Shown here: piece by piece, positions 41,725-52,149 of the stretch | How the letters are laid out: every line of letters begins with the position of its first letter | Position numbering within the stretch: the stretch's first letter is position 1 | NCBI GenBank assembly: GCA_947499505.1 | Contig: CANMOQ010000001.1 | Coordinates: 168,037 to 232,036 of the forward strand | From: an uncultured Erythrobacter sp. | GTDB taxonomy: Bacteria > Pseudomonadota > Alphaproteobacteria > Sphingomonadales > Sphingomonadaceae | DNA: 64,000 bases | Direction of reading: 5' to 3' | Translations under genes and position numbers: made by a program | Notes under the pieces: model-generated | The model's input: only the letters and a program-made list of their open reading frames with translations | Databases searched by the model: none | Told to the model about the DNA's origin: nothing

Positions 41725-43332
41725 CTATCCCCCGCCTGCATTGGCCGCTGTCGGGATGTCGATGAACACGCTCGCGCCCGGTCCAAGCGGCAGATCGAGC
41801 ACAACCCAACCAATTGTCAGCGCAAGGCCAGAGACCATCAACCCGATCGAGAACGGCAGCATGATCGCCGCCAAACTGCCAATGCCAAAACCTTTATCCC
41901 AGCGCTGGCAGAAGATCAGAATGAGCGGGAAATAGACCATCAACGGCGTGATGATATTGGTCGCCCCATCACCGACGCGGTAGGCCGCCGTCGCCATCTC
42001 TGGCGAGATACCGAGCAGCATCAGCATAGGCACCATGACCGGCGAAAGCAGCGCCCATTTCGCGCTTGCCGACCCAACGAACAGGTTGAGCAGGCCAGAG
42101 ACCAGGATGATCGCGGTCAGCAGCGCCCAGGCCGGCAGCCCAGTTGAGCCGAGGAAATCCGCGCCTTGCACGGCCAGGATCAGGCCGAGGTTCGACCAAC
42201 TGAACATCGCGACAAAATGCGCCGCGGCGAAAGCGAGCACGAGGTAATAGGCGAGGTCCTCCATCGAACCGGACATCATTTTCACAAGGTCGCGGTGATT
42301 GGTGATCGTCCCTGCGCCCTTGCCATAGGCCCATGCGGCCAGCAGGAAGAGCAGGAAGAAGCCGCCAACAAGGCTTTGGTAAAACGGATTGAGCTGAGCC
42401 TCTGGCGATGCGGTCTCATCAATCAGAGGCGTGCCGGGGCCAAAGGTAAAGCCGAGCCACAGCGCGATCACGCCCAGCACGGCAAGGCCAGCGTAACGCA
42501 GGCCAGCGCGCTCGCCGTCAGTCAGCGGCTTGTCGCCTTGCTCGTCTTCGGCTGGACGGCCCGCATTGGCGGGGTTCCATGTTCCCAAACGCGGCTCAAT
42601 CACCTTGTCGGTCACAAACCAGATCACCGGCAGAAAGACGAATGTCATCGCCGCGATGAAATACCAATTGCCCGCGATGTTCGCGGTGTAATCGCCGAAC
42701 ACGGTCTCAACCGCCGCCTCGGTAATGCCGAACAGCAGCGCGTCGAGCTGACCCGGGAAGAGGTTCGCGGAAAAGCCGCCTGAAACGCCCGCAAATGTTG
42801 CGGCGATCCCGGCCACCGGGTGCCTGCCCGCGGCGTGGAAGATGATGCCCGCCAGCGGGATCAGCACCACGTATGCTGCGTCAGCTGCGAGGTTGCCGAG
42901 CATCCCGACCAGCACAACAATCGGGGTCAGCAGAGCCTTTGGTGCATTGCGAACGCCCGCGCGCATTGCGGTGCCAAACAGGCCCGCACGCTCGGCCACG
43001 CCCGCGCCCAGCATCACCACCAGAACGTATCCCAGAGGGTGAAAATGGGTGAAGGTTTTGGGCATATCCACCCACAATCGCTGGATATTCTCCGCGCTGA
43101 ACAGACTGGCGGCGGTAATGATCCGCGCATTGCCAGTTTCCGGATCAATCTCTGTCGGGTGCGCTGCGGACAGGTCCACTGCGCTGGCAATCACAGAGAT
43201 CAGCACGAGGATCGCGATCAGCCAGAAGAACAGGAACACCGGATCGGGCAGCTTATTACCACTGCGTTCAATCCAGCCCAAAATCCCGCCCATGCCTTGG
43301 CTCTGATCGGGTGTCGGCGCTGCGCTTGCCAT
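41725..43332 (-). CDS. AbgT-family transporter
   Basis: A 535-aa inner membrane transporter with about a dozen hydrophobic segments; family members export sulfonamides or import p-aminobenzoyl-glutamate. Family blocks: GWIERSGNKLPDPVFLFFWL, the LSAAHPTEIDPETG periplasmic loop, GVAERAGLFGTAMR, GVSGGFSANLFPGQLD and YRVGDGATNIITPLM. Transcribed alone. No abgAB hydrolase genes nearby, so the drug-export or folate-salvage role is open. Confidence 0.93.
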   Translation of the reverse strand: MASAAPTPDQSQGMGGILGWIERSGNKLPDPVFLFFWLIAILVLISVIASAVDLSAAHPTEIDPETGNARIITAASLFSAENIQRLWVDMPKTFTHFHPLGYVLVVMLGAGVAERAGLFGTAMRAGVRNAPKALLTPIVVLVGMLGNLAADAAYVVLIPLAGIIFHAAGRHPVAGIAATFAGVSGGFSANLFPGQLDALLFGITEAAVETVFGDYTANIAGNWYFIAAMTFVFLPVIWFVTDKVIEPRLGTWNPANAGRPAEDEQGDKPLTDGERAGLRYAGLAVLGVIALWLGFTFGPGTPLIDETASPEAQLNPFYQSLVGGFFLLFLLAAWAYGKGAGTITNHRDLVKMMSGSMEDLAYYLVLAFAAAHFVAMFSWSNLGLILAVQGADFLGSTGLPAWALLTAIILVSGLLNLFVGSASAKWALLSPVMVPMLMLLGISPEMATAAYRVGDGATNIITPLMVYFPLILIFCQRWDKGFGIGSLAAIMLPFSIGLMVSGLALTIGWVVLDLPLGPGASVFIDIPTAANAGGG

Positions 43333-43494
43333 AGGATAAAGCCCCTCAACTCATGCTGTGTATCTAGACGTGACGCTAACATTGCGTCTGATGCCTGTCT
43401 GCCCTGTGAATGGACCTGCACACAAGTAAAGCCTGTGTATGGCCACATGTTCCCGGCTGGCCCAAATGCGAGCGCTCGCTTAGGCTGCGCCGCC

Positions 43495-44073
43495 ATGGCC
43501 AAGCTCTATTTCTATTTTGCGAGCATGAATGCGGGCAAGAGCACCACGCTCTTACAAACCGCATTCAACTACCGCGAGCAGGGGATGCGAGTGTGCCTGT
43601 GGACGGCGGCGATTGATGATCGGCCCGGATTTGGCGCGATCAGCAGCCGGATTGGCCTGTCCAGCGATGCCCGGCGGTTTGATTCGGCAACGGACATAGA
43701 ACGCTTTGTGCTCGATGATCATGCAGAGGGACCGATTGATTGCGTGCTGCTGGACGAGGCGCAATTTCTGACGAAGGATCAGGTGTGGCAGCTGGCGCGG
43801 CTGGCCGATGTGCATGGCATTCCGGTACTCTGCTATGGGCTGCGCACGGATTTTCAGGGGGAGCTGTTCCCCGGCTCAGCGGCGCTGCTGGGCATTGCCG
43901 ATGCGCTGATCGAGCAAAAGGCGGTGTGCCATTGCGGGCGCAAAGCGACGATGAACCTGCGGGTCGATGAAAGCGGCGCTGCGGTGAAGGAAGGCGCGCA
44001 AACCGAGATTGGCGGGAATGATCGCTATCTTGCGCTGTGCCGCAAGCATTTCAGCGAAGCTCTGGCGGGTTAA
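43495..44073 (+). CDS. tdk: Thymidine kinase
   Basis: Phosphorylates thymidine for the salvage pathway. ATG 43495 is chosen; longer in-frame starts run through the AbgT gene on the other strand. The 192-aa product has P-loop ASMNAGKST at 9-17, DCVLLDEAQFL as Walker B, CYGLRTDFQGELFPGS lasso region, and zinc cysteines CHCGRKA plus a terminal Cys-His (LCRKHF). Confidence 0.95.
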   Translation: MAKLYFYFASMNAGKSTTLLQTAFNYREQGMRVCLWTAAIDDRPGFGAISSRIGLSSDARRFDSATDIERFVLDDHAEGPIDCVLLDEAQFLTKDQVWQLARLADVHGIPVLCYGLRTDFQGELFPGSAALLGIADALIEQKAVCHCGRKATMNLRVDESGAAVKEGAQTEIGGNDRYLALCRKHFSEALAG

Positions 44074-44097
44074 GGCGCGCGCGCCTACCTATCAAAG

Positions 44098-44781
44098 ATG
44101 TCTGAGACACTTTCCCTTGCCCTCATCCTGATCCCGTGCCTGATTGTCGCGATTGTTTTTCATGAGGTCGCGCATGGATATGCCGCAAAATTGCTCGGCG
44201 ATCCGACCGCACAGGAGCAAAAGCGGCTGAGCCTCAACCCGATCCGCCATGTTGATCCGGTGGGCACTTTATTGGTGCCGGGCGCGTTGGCTCTGGCGGG
44301 TGCGCCGGTGTTTGGCTGGGCCAAGCCGGTGCCGGTACAGCCGTGGCGATTGAACAATCCGCGTTATGGCATGATGGCCGTGGCGGCGGCCGGGCCGGGC
44401 ACGAATTTTGTGCTCGCTCTGCTGGGCGCGATTGCCTTGGGCATTGTCGCGGGAAATTTGGACCCGTCCGCAAACCCTGACGATCCCAACATTCTGGTGC
44501 AGGGGCTGGGGTATTTCATCCTCATCAATGTGTTTCTGGGTGTGTTCAACCTCCTCCCGATCCCGCCATTTGATGGCTCGCACATTGTCGAGGGATTGCT
44601 GCCGCGCGGCATGGTCAAATATTATGCGAAGCTGCGGCCGTTTGGGATGCTGCTGTTCTTTGGTCTCGTTGCGCTGACGTGGTTCGCGCCGCAATGGGGT
44701 GTGCTGGAAAACACTATTGGCCCTGCGGTCGGCTGGGTGATGGATCAGTACCGTTCTGTTGCAATGGCTGTCGCGGGCTGA
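44098..44781 (+). CDS. Site-2 protease family M50 membrane protein
   Basis: A 227-aa polytopic zinc protease homologue. HEVAHGY at residues 22-28 supplies the HExxH; NLLPIPPFDGSHIVE near 154-168 provides the third ligand Asp. Three or four TM helices. Small members of this clade often lack a known substrate. It is 24 nt after tdk and nearly abuts convergent galK. Confidence 0.9.
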   Translation: MSETLSLALILIPCLIVAIVFHEVAHGYAAKLLGDPTAQEQKRLSLNPIRHVDPVGTLLVPGALALAGAPVFGWAKPVPVQPWRLNNPRYGMMAVAAAGPGTNFVLALLGAIALGIVAGNLDPSANPDDPNILVQGLGYFILINVFLGVFNLLPIPPFDGSHIVEGLLPRGMVKYYAKLRPFGMLLFFGLVALTWFAPQWGVLENTIGPAVGWVMDQYRSVAMAVAG

Positions 44782-44782
44782 G

Positions 44783-45820
44783 CTAAGCCCCGACCGCGTC
44801 GATAAAGCGAGCTTGCGGATGGCGCGTGAGCAATTGCTCAAGCCAAGCCTCGCGGGTGTCTTTTGCGACGCAAGCGACAATGCAACCCCCGAAGCCGCCG
44901 CCCGTCAGCCGCGCTCCTGCCGCGCCGAGCTCCTGTGCGCTCCCGACCAGAGCATCGATCTCTGTCAGGGACATTTCGAACAGATCGCGCATGGAAACAT
45001 GGCTTTCGTTCATTGCCTGGCCCAGCGCGGCGATGTCGCCCGCCTTTAGCGCATCAATCGCGGACCAGACGCGCGCCTGCTCAGTCGCGCAGTGCAGAGC
45101 GCGGCGCTTGGCGACCGGGGCCAGTTCCGCCTGCTCGATTTGCTCGGTCTGCAAGAGGCACAGATCATTGGTGCCAAAATGCGCCTTCGCTGCGTCGCAT
45201 TCGACTTTGCGGGCGGCGTAGCGGCCATCGGTCAGCTTGCGGGTGAGGCCAGAGTGGATGACCACCATCTCATGGCTGTCTGGCAGAGTGACGAGGTCAT
45301 ATTCGAGATGCTTGGTATCGAGCGCCATTGCGGTGCCAGGGGTGGCAAGCGCGACCGCCATCTGGTCCATGATACCGCAGGGCACGCCCATATATTCGTT
45401 CTCAACCCGGCGCGCAGCCACAGCCAGCTCAACATCGCTTTGCGTCCCTCCGCCAGCGGCTCGCGCGGCCTTCAGGATCGCGACGATCAGAGCCGCGCTG
45501 GAGGAAAGGCCGGAGCCCTCTGGAATGGTCGATCGAACTTCCAGTGTCGCACCGCCGTTCAGCAGTCCCAGATCATTGGCGACCCGGATCGCGCCCACAC
45601 AAGGGTCGGACCATTCGCCCACCGCATCATCGGACAGATTGCGAATGTCCGGCGCGTCGTAATCGCTAGAGCTAACCGCGACCGTGTCGTCATCTCGCGG
45701 CGCCAGCGTCACGTCGAGGCCGATGGACAGCGCAGCGGGCAGCACCATGCCGCCATTGTAATCCGTGTGCTCCCCGATCAGGTTCACGCGGCCAGGCGCG
45801 TGCGCGGTGAAATCAGTCAT
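44783..45820 (-). CDS. galK: Galactokinase
   Basis: GHMP kinase making galactose-1-phosphate. The 345-aa product has the galactokinase signature GRVNLIGEHTDYNGG at 10-24, the ATP motif PEGSGLSSSAAL near 97-108 and TGGGFGGC near 306-313. Start overlaps the end of galT by 8 nt. Last gene of the minus-strand cluster GH36-glpD-galT-galK. Confidence 0.96.
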   Translation of the reverse strand: MTDFTAHAPGRVNLIGEHTDYNGGMVLPAALSIGLDVTLAPRDDDTVAVSSSDYDAPDIRNLSDDAVGEWSDPCVGAIRVANDLGLLNGGATLEVRSTIPEGSGLSSSAALIVAILKAARAAGGGTQSDVELAVAARRVENEYMGVPCGIMDQMAVALATPGTAMALDTKHLEYDLVTLPDSHEMVVIHSGLTRKLTDGRYAARKVECDAAKAHFGTNDLCLLQTEQIEQAELAPVAKRRALHCATEQARVWSAIDALKAGDIAALGQAMNESHVSMRDLFEMSLTEIDALVGSAQELGAAGARLTGGGFGGCIVACVAKDTREAWLEQLLTRHPQARFIDAVGA

Positions 45821-46904
45821 TTGCCCCCACCTTACGCAGCGCCTCTGCCGCGCTTTCGGGCATCACATCGACGGTGAATGTCCCGGTGTGTTGTTCAACC
45901 GATGCGAGATATTTAACCCGGCCCTTGGCGCGCAGCAGAGGGTAGAATTGCACGGTAAAATGATAGCCTTCGCCGCCGGATTTTGGCGCAGCGTGAAACG
46001 CCATCATGGTTGCCGCAGGTCCATCAAACAAAACGTCATAGCGGCGCGTCATCTCGCCCAGCCAGTATGCCAAGGCGTCCAGCTCTGCATCGCTGCATTC
46101 CCATGGCCCAGCACGGCGCGCCGTGGGTGCGATCCATGCCTCATAGGGGAAACGGGCAAAGCGCGGCACAAAGGCGGCGATCCCGTCTTTCTCGCCAAGG
46201 CCGTAGTCTGGCATGGCAGCCTGTATCTCGGCGGCGAGGTCATAGCCGCCCGCAAAGGCGTCTATCGCCCGTTGCTGTATTTCCGGCACGCGCTGAAATC
46301 CGTAAATCTGGCCGTGCGGGTGGTGCAAGGTCACGCCGACTTCATCGCCGCGGTTTTCAAACGGCAGCACATATTCGCAGCCCGCATCAAACATCGCCTG
46401 ATAGCGGTCGAGCAGAGCGGCGATCAGGACGCACCGGCGGTCTTGTCCGATGGTGTGCAGGCTGCCGCTGGCCTCGGGTGAATAAACCACCACCTCGCAT
46501 GCGCCCTTGGCCGGTTCAGCGGCAATGCCAGCAATCGCGCTCGCATCAGAGGCGCTGGGGTGGAAGGCGGCGAATTTGTTTTCAAACACCGCGAGTTCGA
46601 AATCATCAAACGGGATTTCTGTTTCCGGTCCGCCCGCGCGGGTTGGGGCGAGGGGGTCATCGGAAGCGGCAGGCTTGAAGGTGCGGTTTTGCCGGTGCGC
46701 GGCATAGACGTTCCATTCATCCCTAAGCGGGTGGTGGCGGATCTCGCCGCCTTGCGCGATTGGATCAGCGCTTTCAGACTGCAACGCCAGATCATGCGGC
46801 GTGTGGCCGTACAATTGCAGCATCCGCCCATCGGCCTTGCGATGCTCGCGGCGATAGACAGTCTTGCCGCCAATGGCGCGGGACAGCGACGTGTTCTCGC
46901 TCAT
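45813..46904 (-). CDS. galT: Galactose-1-phosphate uridylyltransferase
   Basis: Leloir pathway enzyme exchanging UMP between UDP-glucose and galactose-1-phosphate. The 363-aa product has the active HPHGQIYGF with the nucleophilic His, and zinc/iron-site regions. [20 protein letters not shown] and NKFAAFHP are family blocks. It overlaps glpD by 4 nt and galK by 8 nt. No galE or galM is in the window. Confidence 0.95.
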   Translation of the reverse strand: MSENTSLSRAIGGKTVYRREHRKADGRMLQLYGHTPHDLALQSESADPIAQGGEIRHHPLRDEWNVYAAHRQNRTFKPAASDDPLAPTRAGGPETEIPFDDFELAVFENKFAAFHPSASDASAIAGIAAEPAKGACEVVVYSPEASGSLHTIGQDRRCVLIAALLDRYQAMFDAGCEYVLPFENRGDEVGVTLHHPHGQIYGFQRVPEIQQRAIDAFAGGYDLAAEIQAAMPDYGLGEKDGIAAFVPRFARFPYEAWIAPTARRAGPWECSDAELDALAYWLGEMTRRYDVLFDGPAATMMAFHAAPKSGGEGYHFTVQFYPLLRAKGRVKYLASVEQHTGTFTVDVMPESAAEALRKVGAND

Positions 46905-48436
46905 AGCGCGGCAGCTTTCGCGGCTGCCTGCTCGCCTTCAAACCAATCATGCACACGCGCGCGCTCTTCCTTGGTGAGGTGTAGGCGCAGCTTACTGCGC
47001 CGCCACAGAGCATCATCGGCGCTGCGCACGAATTCATGTTCGATCAGATATTCGAGCTCTCGCGCAAATAGATCGCCGCCCAAATGCGCGCCCATATCAT
47101 TAAGGCCCTGCGCCCCGCCAATCAGCGCCTCGGCCCGCGTTCCGTATGCCCGGGCAAGCCGCAGTGCGGCCCCATTGGGCAGCCACGGATAGCGCGTGGC
47201 TAGGTCGGTCACAAAGGCGTCAAAGCGCATCGGATCAATCTCGCCGCCCGGCAAATGCGCATCGATCGTCCAGCTGGTGTCGCCTTGGCCCAGGCGCTTC
47301 AGAGCATGTTCGGCGAGCTTGCGATAGGTTGTGATCTTGCCGCCAAAGATCGACAGGATTGGCGCTGCCTTCGCGCCGTTTTCGTCCGTGTCTTCCAGCT
47401 CAAACACATAATCGCGCGTCACCGTGGAATTGCTGGCGGCCTTGTCATCGTACAATGGCCGTACCCCGGCATAGCTGGAGACCGCCTGATCCGGCGCAAT
47501 ATCCGTGCGCAGATATTCATTGGCGGCATCACAAATGTATTCCGCCTCTTCCGGCGAGATATCGATGCCCGATGGATCGCCCTCAAATCCCTGGTCGGTG
47601 GTTCCAACCAGAGTGAAGTCGCGCTCATAGGGGATCGCAAAGATGATCCGGTCATCCTTGTTCTGAAAGATATAGCAGTGGTCGCCGTCAAACAGCTTCG
47701 GGAAGATTAAATGGCTTCCCTTGACCAGCCGCAAGTTCTCATGGCTCTCGCGCGGGATCGCCCGGCCCAGCACTTTATCGACCCACGGGCCAGCGGCGTT
47801 CACCACTTGGCGGGCCTGCACATGGGACTCGCCATCGGGTCCGCTAAGGACCGCGTTCCAATGCTGGCCATCGCGGGCGAGGCCGGTGCATTCCGTGCGT
47901 GTGCGAATATCCGCGCCGCGCTCTTTTGCATCGACACAATTGAGCGCGACCAGGCGCGAATCCTCGACCCAGCAATCGGAATACTCAAACCCTTTGACCA
48001 GCCGATCTTCGAGGAAGCCTCCATGCGGAGCCTCGCGCAGGTTCACCGTGCGAGTTGGGGACAGCAGTTTGCGCCCGCCCAAATGGTCATACATGAACAG
48101 GCCAAGCCGCAGCAGCCAGCTGGGCCGCAAGCCCTTGTCATGCGGCAGCACAAACCTCAGCGGCCAGACGATATGCGGCGCGATTTTGAGCAGGCGCTCT
48201 CGCTCGATCAGGCTTTCACGCACCAGGCGGAATTCCAAATGCTCAAGATAGCGCAGGCCTCCGTGGACCAGCTTGGTCGATGCGCTGGAGGTGTGGCTGG
48301 CGAGATCGTCTTTCTCCACCAGGCACACTTTCAGGCCGCGTCCCGCCGCATCACGGGCAATCCCGGCGCCATTGATGCCGCCGCCAATCACCAAGAGATC
48401 AAGCATCTCTTCGCTTTGCTGTGCAGTCTGGCTCAT
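46901..48436 (-). CDS. glpD: Aerobic glycerol-3-phosphate dehydrogenase
   Basis: FAD-linked membrane dehydrogenase that oxidises glycerol-3-phosphate to DHAP and passes electrons to quinone. A 511-aa product with FAD-binding LLVIGGGINGAGIARDAAGRG, TSSASTKLVHGGLRYLE and GGKITTYRKLAEHAL. Full length. Its place between an alpha-galactosidase and galT is odd; glycerol released from galactosylglycerol substrates would give a reason, once phosphorylated, but no glpK is present here. Confidence 0.95.
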   Translation of the reverse strand: MSQTAQQSEEMLDLLVIGGGINGAGIARDAAGRGLKVCLVEKDDLASHTSSASTKLVHGGLRYLEHLEFRLVRESLIERERLLKIAPHIVWPLRFVLPHDKGLRPSWLLRLGLFMYDHLGGRKLLSPTRTVNLREAPHGGFLEDRLVKGFEYSDCWVEDSRLVALNCVDAKERGADIRTRTECTGLARDGQHWNAVLSGPDGESHVQARQVVNAAGPWVDKVLGRAIPRESHENLRLVKGSHLIFPKLFDGDHCYIFQNKDDRIIFAIPYERDFTLVGTTDQGFEGDPSGIDISPEEAEYICDAANEYLRTDIAPDQAVSSYAGVRPLYDDKAASNSTVTRDYVFELEDTDENGAKAAPILSIFGGKITTYRKLAEHALKRLGQGDTSWTIDAHLPGGEIDPMRFDAFVTDLATRYPWLPNGAALRLARAYGTRAEALIGGAQGLNDMGAHLGGDLFARELEYLIEHEFVRSADDALWRRSKLRLHLTKEERARVHDWFEGEQAAAKAAAL

Positions 48437-48439
48437 GTT

Positions 48440-50722
48440 TTAGTCGGTCGCTTCCAAATGATAGATCAGGCAGGTGTCGGGGAATGTCAGCGGCGGCTGG
48501 ATCCCGTAGCCCATTAACGCGGCGCCTGAGAATGTCGTTCCGCCTTCAAGCAGTTTGGCCGCCTCAATGATAGAGGGCGTGCTGAGCGATGGGTTCGCCA
48601 GCGGCCAGACCATTTGCACACGGTAATGGCGCGCTGGATCAAGCCCGCCGAACATGATCCGGTCGGGCAGCGTGTTGAGCTCGCTTTCGAGCTTTGCGTA
48701 GGAAAACAGCCCCTCGCTTTGATCGCGTGCGACACAGCCAATCATATTGGTGGTCGCGGTTGATTTTAGCCGCAGGAAATGCCCGCCATGGATCAGCTCG
48801 CGGTGCTTCTTGTGCAGCGCGATCCCGGCTTTCAGCGTTTCGAGATCCGCCTCACTCTCATCGCGCAGGTCCAGCTCCATGCCCATATGGCCGAAGATCG
48901 CGCTGGCGACCCGGAAATGCATGGCAAATTGGCGGCCCGTGATGTGGCATTTTTTCGGTCCAACATGATTACCCAGCACCCGCAAAGGCAGGAAATGGCT
49001 GCCGCCGCGCATGATATACTGGCGCGTGCGCGCATCATTGTTGTCCGAGGTCCAAATCCGGTCGGAATAGCGCAGGATGCCAAAGTCGGCGCGCCCGCCG
49101 CCCGATGAGCAGCTCTCAATCTCCAGATCAGGATGGGCCGCGCGCAGGCTCTCCATCAGCTTGTAGACCGCCTGAGTTTGCGCGTGCATCGCGCCGCGAC
49201 CGCCGCTGCCCGGATAGTTGGTGTCGCGGTTCATGTCCCATTTGATGTAAGCGATGCCATATTCGGTCACCAGCTTGGTGATCTTGTCGAACAGGTAATC
49301 GAACACTTCGCGGCGCGTCAGATCGAGCGTGAATTGCCCGCGGAAGGGGACCGCATCGACGCCGTCTGCGCCCAGCACCCAGTCTGGGTGCGCGCGGAAC
49401 AGATCGCTGTCTGGATTGACCATCTCTGGCTCAAACCATAGGCCGAACTCCATGCCGAGCTCTTTGACCCGGTTGACGATGGCGTGGAGCCCATCGGGAT
49501 AGACCGCGTCTGACACCCACCAATCGCCAAGGCCCGCATCCTCATGGCGGCGTCCGCCGAACCAACCATCATCGAGCACATAGCGCTCTGCGCCGACGGC
49601 GGCGGCGTGCTCAGCCAACGTGATCAGCGTCGCTTCGTCATGGTCGAAATAGACCGCTTCCCATGTGTTGTAATGCACCGGGCGCGGCTTTGCGAAGCTG
49701 CGCTTGTCCAGCACTTCATTGCATAGGTGGTCGTGTAGACGCTGCGAAACGTCGTTGAAGCCGTCCCGCGACCAAGCGGCGATCAGATCAGGCGTGCGAT
49801 AGCTTTCATCGCGGCCAAGACTGATCTCTCCGGGGAAGGACATTTCGCCGATTTGTATGAGGGCGCGGCCATCGCTGTGGCGGTCGACGCGCAGGCGGCT
49901 GTTCCCGCTCCATGCAAGGTGGAAGCCAGCTGCAAGGCCGCTGCCTTCAGAGGTCGCAGGCGTGCCAGCGAAGGCACCGGGATAGACATCGTGGCTGGTC
50001 CGGCCAGCCTTGTTCTCGCGCACGATGCTGCCTTGGAAAGGAGCGATTTCTTCGATCGCAAACTCGCCCGACCAGCGGCCCGTGAAGCTGAAAATGCGCT
50101 CCAACTTCTGGTCCAGCGGCAGGCACAGCGCAGCGGCCCAATCCAGTTGGAGCTCGCTGTCCGCGCGGTTTTCGATCTCGGTGCTGCTGGTGAGCACGCC
50201 GGTCTTGGGATCGAGCGATAGCGTATGGCACACGGCAACGGCGGTGTTGGTGTCTTCGCAGCACAGAGTGACTTCGTGCTCGCCGCGCTGCTCAATCATG
50301 ACGAGGCGCAAATCAATCGCCCAATCTTGCCCGCCGCGATGCGCGATCAGGCCGGATGGGCCAGAAATGCCGGTCCCCACTTCATTGATCATGGAGCCGC
50401 GCAGAGGAACCGCCGCAGTGCCCGGCGCGTGTTGGCGCACAGCCAGAGTGGCAAGCTCTGATGGCGCCGCGCTAGGCATATCAGGGCCAGCATAGAGGAT
50501 GATCGGGCGCGCGCCTTTGGTCGCCTCAATCGCGACAAACGTGCCGCCACCGCGCAGCGCGATAAACTGATGCTCGCCCTCGGCCTCATCCACCGGATCT
50601 GCGGCTGGCGCTGGGCCGTGATGATGCACGGCAGGCTCGCTGCTCACGGCATTGTCTCCGCCATGCTTAGAATCGAACCTTTGGTCCGGCAATGCGTCGT
50701 CTGATGTGGCATTATTTGCCAT
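48440..50722 (-). CDS. Alpha-galactosidase, GH36
   Basis: Releases alpha-linked galactose from oligosaccharides or glycosides. From ATG 50722 (MANNATSDD) it is 760 aa; a longer frame reaches 50773. No signal peptide, so cytoplasmic. It has the GH36 beta-sandwich N-terminal domain and TIM barrel with nucleophile in YIKWDMNRD and acid/base in ESCSSGGGRADFG. WFGGRRHEDAGLGDWW and LWFEPEMVNPDS are family blocks. Three nt separate it from glpD. Divergent from the araC-type regulator. Confidence 0.94.
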   Translation of the reverse strand: MANNATSDDALPDQRFDSKHGGDNAVSSEPAVHHHGPAPAADPVDEAEGEHQFIALRGGGTFVAIEATKGARPIILYAGPDMPSAAPSELATLAVRQHAPGTAAVPLRGSMINEVGTGISGPSGLIAHRGGQDWAIDLRLVMIEQRGEHEVTLCCEDTNTAVAVCHTLSLDPKTGVLTSSTEIENRADSELQLDWAAALCLPLDQKLERIFSFTGRWSGEFAIEEIAPFQGSIVRENKAGRTSHDVYPGAFAGTPATSEGSGLAAGFHLAWSGNSRLRVDRHSDGRALIQIGEMSFPGEISLGRDESYRTPDLIAAWSRDGFNDVSQRLHDHLCNEVLDKRSFAKPRPVHYNTWEAVYFDHDEATLITLAEHAAAVGAERYVLDDGWFGGRRHEDAGLGDWWVSDAVYPDGLHAIVNRVKELGMEFGLWFEPEMVNPDSDLFRAHPDWVLGADGVDAVPFRGQFTLDLTRREVFDYLFDKITKLVTEYGIAYIKWDMNRDTNYPGSGGRGAMHAQTQAVYKLMESLRAAHPDLEIESCSSGGGRADFGILRYSDRIWTSDNNDARTRQYIMRGGSHFLPLRVLGNHVGPKKCHITGRQFAMHFRVASAIFGHMGMELDLRDESEADLETLKAGIALHKKHRELIHGGHFLRLKSTATTNMIGCVARDQSEGLFSYAKLESELNTLPDRIMFGGLDPARHYRVQMVWPLANPSLSTPSIIEAAKLLEGGTTFSGAALMGYGIQPPLTFPDTCLIYHLEATD

Positions 50723-50872
50723 CCAACCTATCCATCCTCTCTCACAATACGCTTGCGCAACGTAATGTTCCAAGGAACTTTCACGCTAGATACATGCATT
50801 TGTGAAGTGGGTTTTTGGACAAGCATGAATTTTTTGGTATCCGGACGGGGAGGTGAATTTTGAGGAAAAGTG

Positions 50873-51721
50873 ATGTGGGAAGAAAAGGTATATAAACAGA
50901 ACCTGCATCTGTCGCCTATTGGCGGTATAAAGCTGGCCTGTTTTCTCAACAAAGGCGTGGGTGTTTTGACCGCGCGGCGGACTTTGCCGCATTTCACATT
51001 GGTCTATGTAACCCGAGGCGATGGGACATACCGCGATGAGAACGGGCTAAATCTGCCCGTGCGCGCAGGCGACGCGATCCTGATCTTCCCCGGTGTTGAG
51101 CATTGGTATGGGCCGAAACGCGGGGAGACTTGGGACGAGTTTTACCTCGTGTTTGAGGGTCCGGTGTTTGACATGTGGCGCGAGGGCGGTTGTTTTGATC
51201 GTGACCGCCCGGTGATTCCCCTGCGTCCAATGGATTTTTGGCGCGACCGGATCCTGTCGATCATCAACCAGCCTGATGCGCATACGGAAAACGAGTTGCT
51301 GCGCGAATCCATCCGCTTGCAGGAGTTGCTGGCGGACATCACTCAGGCCGGTGAAGAGGATTTGGGCGGCGATATTGCCTGGCTGGAGCGGGCCAAGGCG
51401 GCGATCGCAGCGACCATGGATGTGCGCCAAGCGGCAAGGCAAATGGACCAATCCTATGAGGCGTTTCGCAAGCGGTTCCGCAAGCTTTCAGGGCGTTCTC
51501 CAGGGCGTTATCGCACAGGCCTGTTAATGGAGCGAGCGTGCCAAATGCTCAGCGAGCCGGGCGTCTTGCTGCGCGATATCTCCGATGAACTGGGCTTTTG
51601 CGATGAATATCATTTCAGCCGTCAGTTCAGCAAAACAGTCGGTTGGTCGCCATCCGAATATCGCTCCCGAATTGGCCGTGACCCGGTGCAATTTGACGAT
51701 TTGGGCTCGCAAATCGATTAA
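50873..51721 (+). CDS. AraC-family regulator of the galactoside locus
   Basis: A 282-aa regulator with an N-terminal cupin effector domain (FTLVYVTRGDGTYRDENGL, FPGVEHWYGPKRGE) and a C-terminal two-HTH AraC domain (RAKAAIAATMDVRQAARQM, FRKRFRKLSGRSPGRY, ISDELGFCDEYHFSRQFSK). ATG 50873 follows TGAGGAAAAG. Divergence from the GH36 operon by 150 nt and proximity to the TonB receptor and symporter suggest it controls galactoside use. A GTTCC-AA-GGAAC dyad at 50767-50778 lies in the shared promoter region. Confidence 0.85.
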   Translation: MWEEKVYKQNLHLSPIGGIKLACFLNKGVGVLTARRTLPHFTLVYVTRGDGTYRDENGLNLPVRAGDAILIFPGVEHWYGPKRGETWDEFYLVFEGPVFDMWREGGCFDRDRPVIPLRPMDFWRDRILSIINQPDAHTENELLRESIRLQELLADITQAGEEDLGGDIAWLERAKAAIAATMDVRQAARQMDQSYEAFRKRFRKLSGRSPGRYRTGLLMERACQMLSEPGVLLRDISDELGFCDEYHFSRQFSKTVGWSPSEYRSRIGRDPVQFDDLGSQID

Positions 51722-52149
51722 CGCGTTAGTTTGCCAGCGGCAAGCTATCAGCAGGCGTTGCAAAATTATGACACTTGCGAAGGCTCGGGCATATTGGCTG
51801 CTGGGAAACTCCCAAAAAGTTCATGCCAGTCCAATCCGCCTATGGCTTTCGCCGGTCTGAGCGCCATTTTCGTACCCACGCCAGCTCAACGCAATAGCGC
51901 GTTAGTTGCCGCAATCGAAACACCTCGGGTCGCAAATGCGATCACGTCAATTGGGTGTTCGGTGGGAAGAGGAGGATGCCACTCGCGTGACGAGATGGGT
52001 TTGCATGTGCGGCCTTAGAGGCCTGAATGCTCAGCGCATGACCTGCGAACCTCTTTGCATTTTCAAACAGTTTTTTGACGAATTGTGCCGTTCGATTACT
52101 CGCATTCCCTGTGCGGGCGCCGACGGGGCAGGGCTAAGGGAGATAAGCC
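51722..52149. other. 428-nt gap upstream of the TonB receptor
   Basis: No credible ORF. The word GCGTTAGTT occurs at about 51724 and again at about 51901 within partly similar contexts. A weak TTGACG (about 52075) is the only -35-like hexamer, with no good -10. GGGAG at 52137-52141 serves the receptor. The gap likely holds the promoter and operator of the receptor-symporter genes. Confidence 0.5.

Noticed and set aside
45092-45877. 261-aa plus-strand ORF
   Set aside because: Antisense to galK; no domain recognised.
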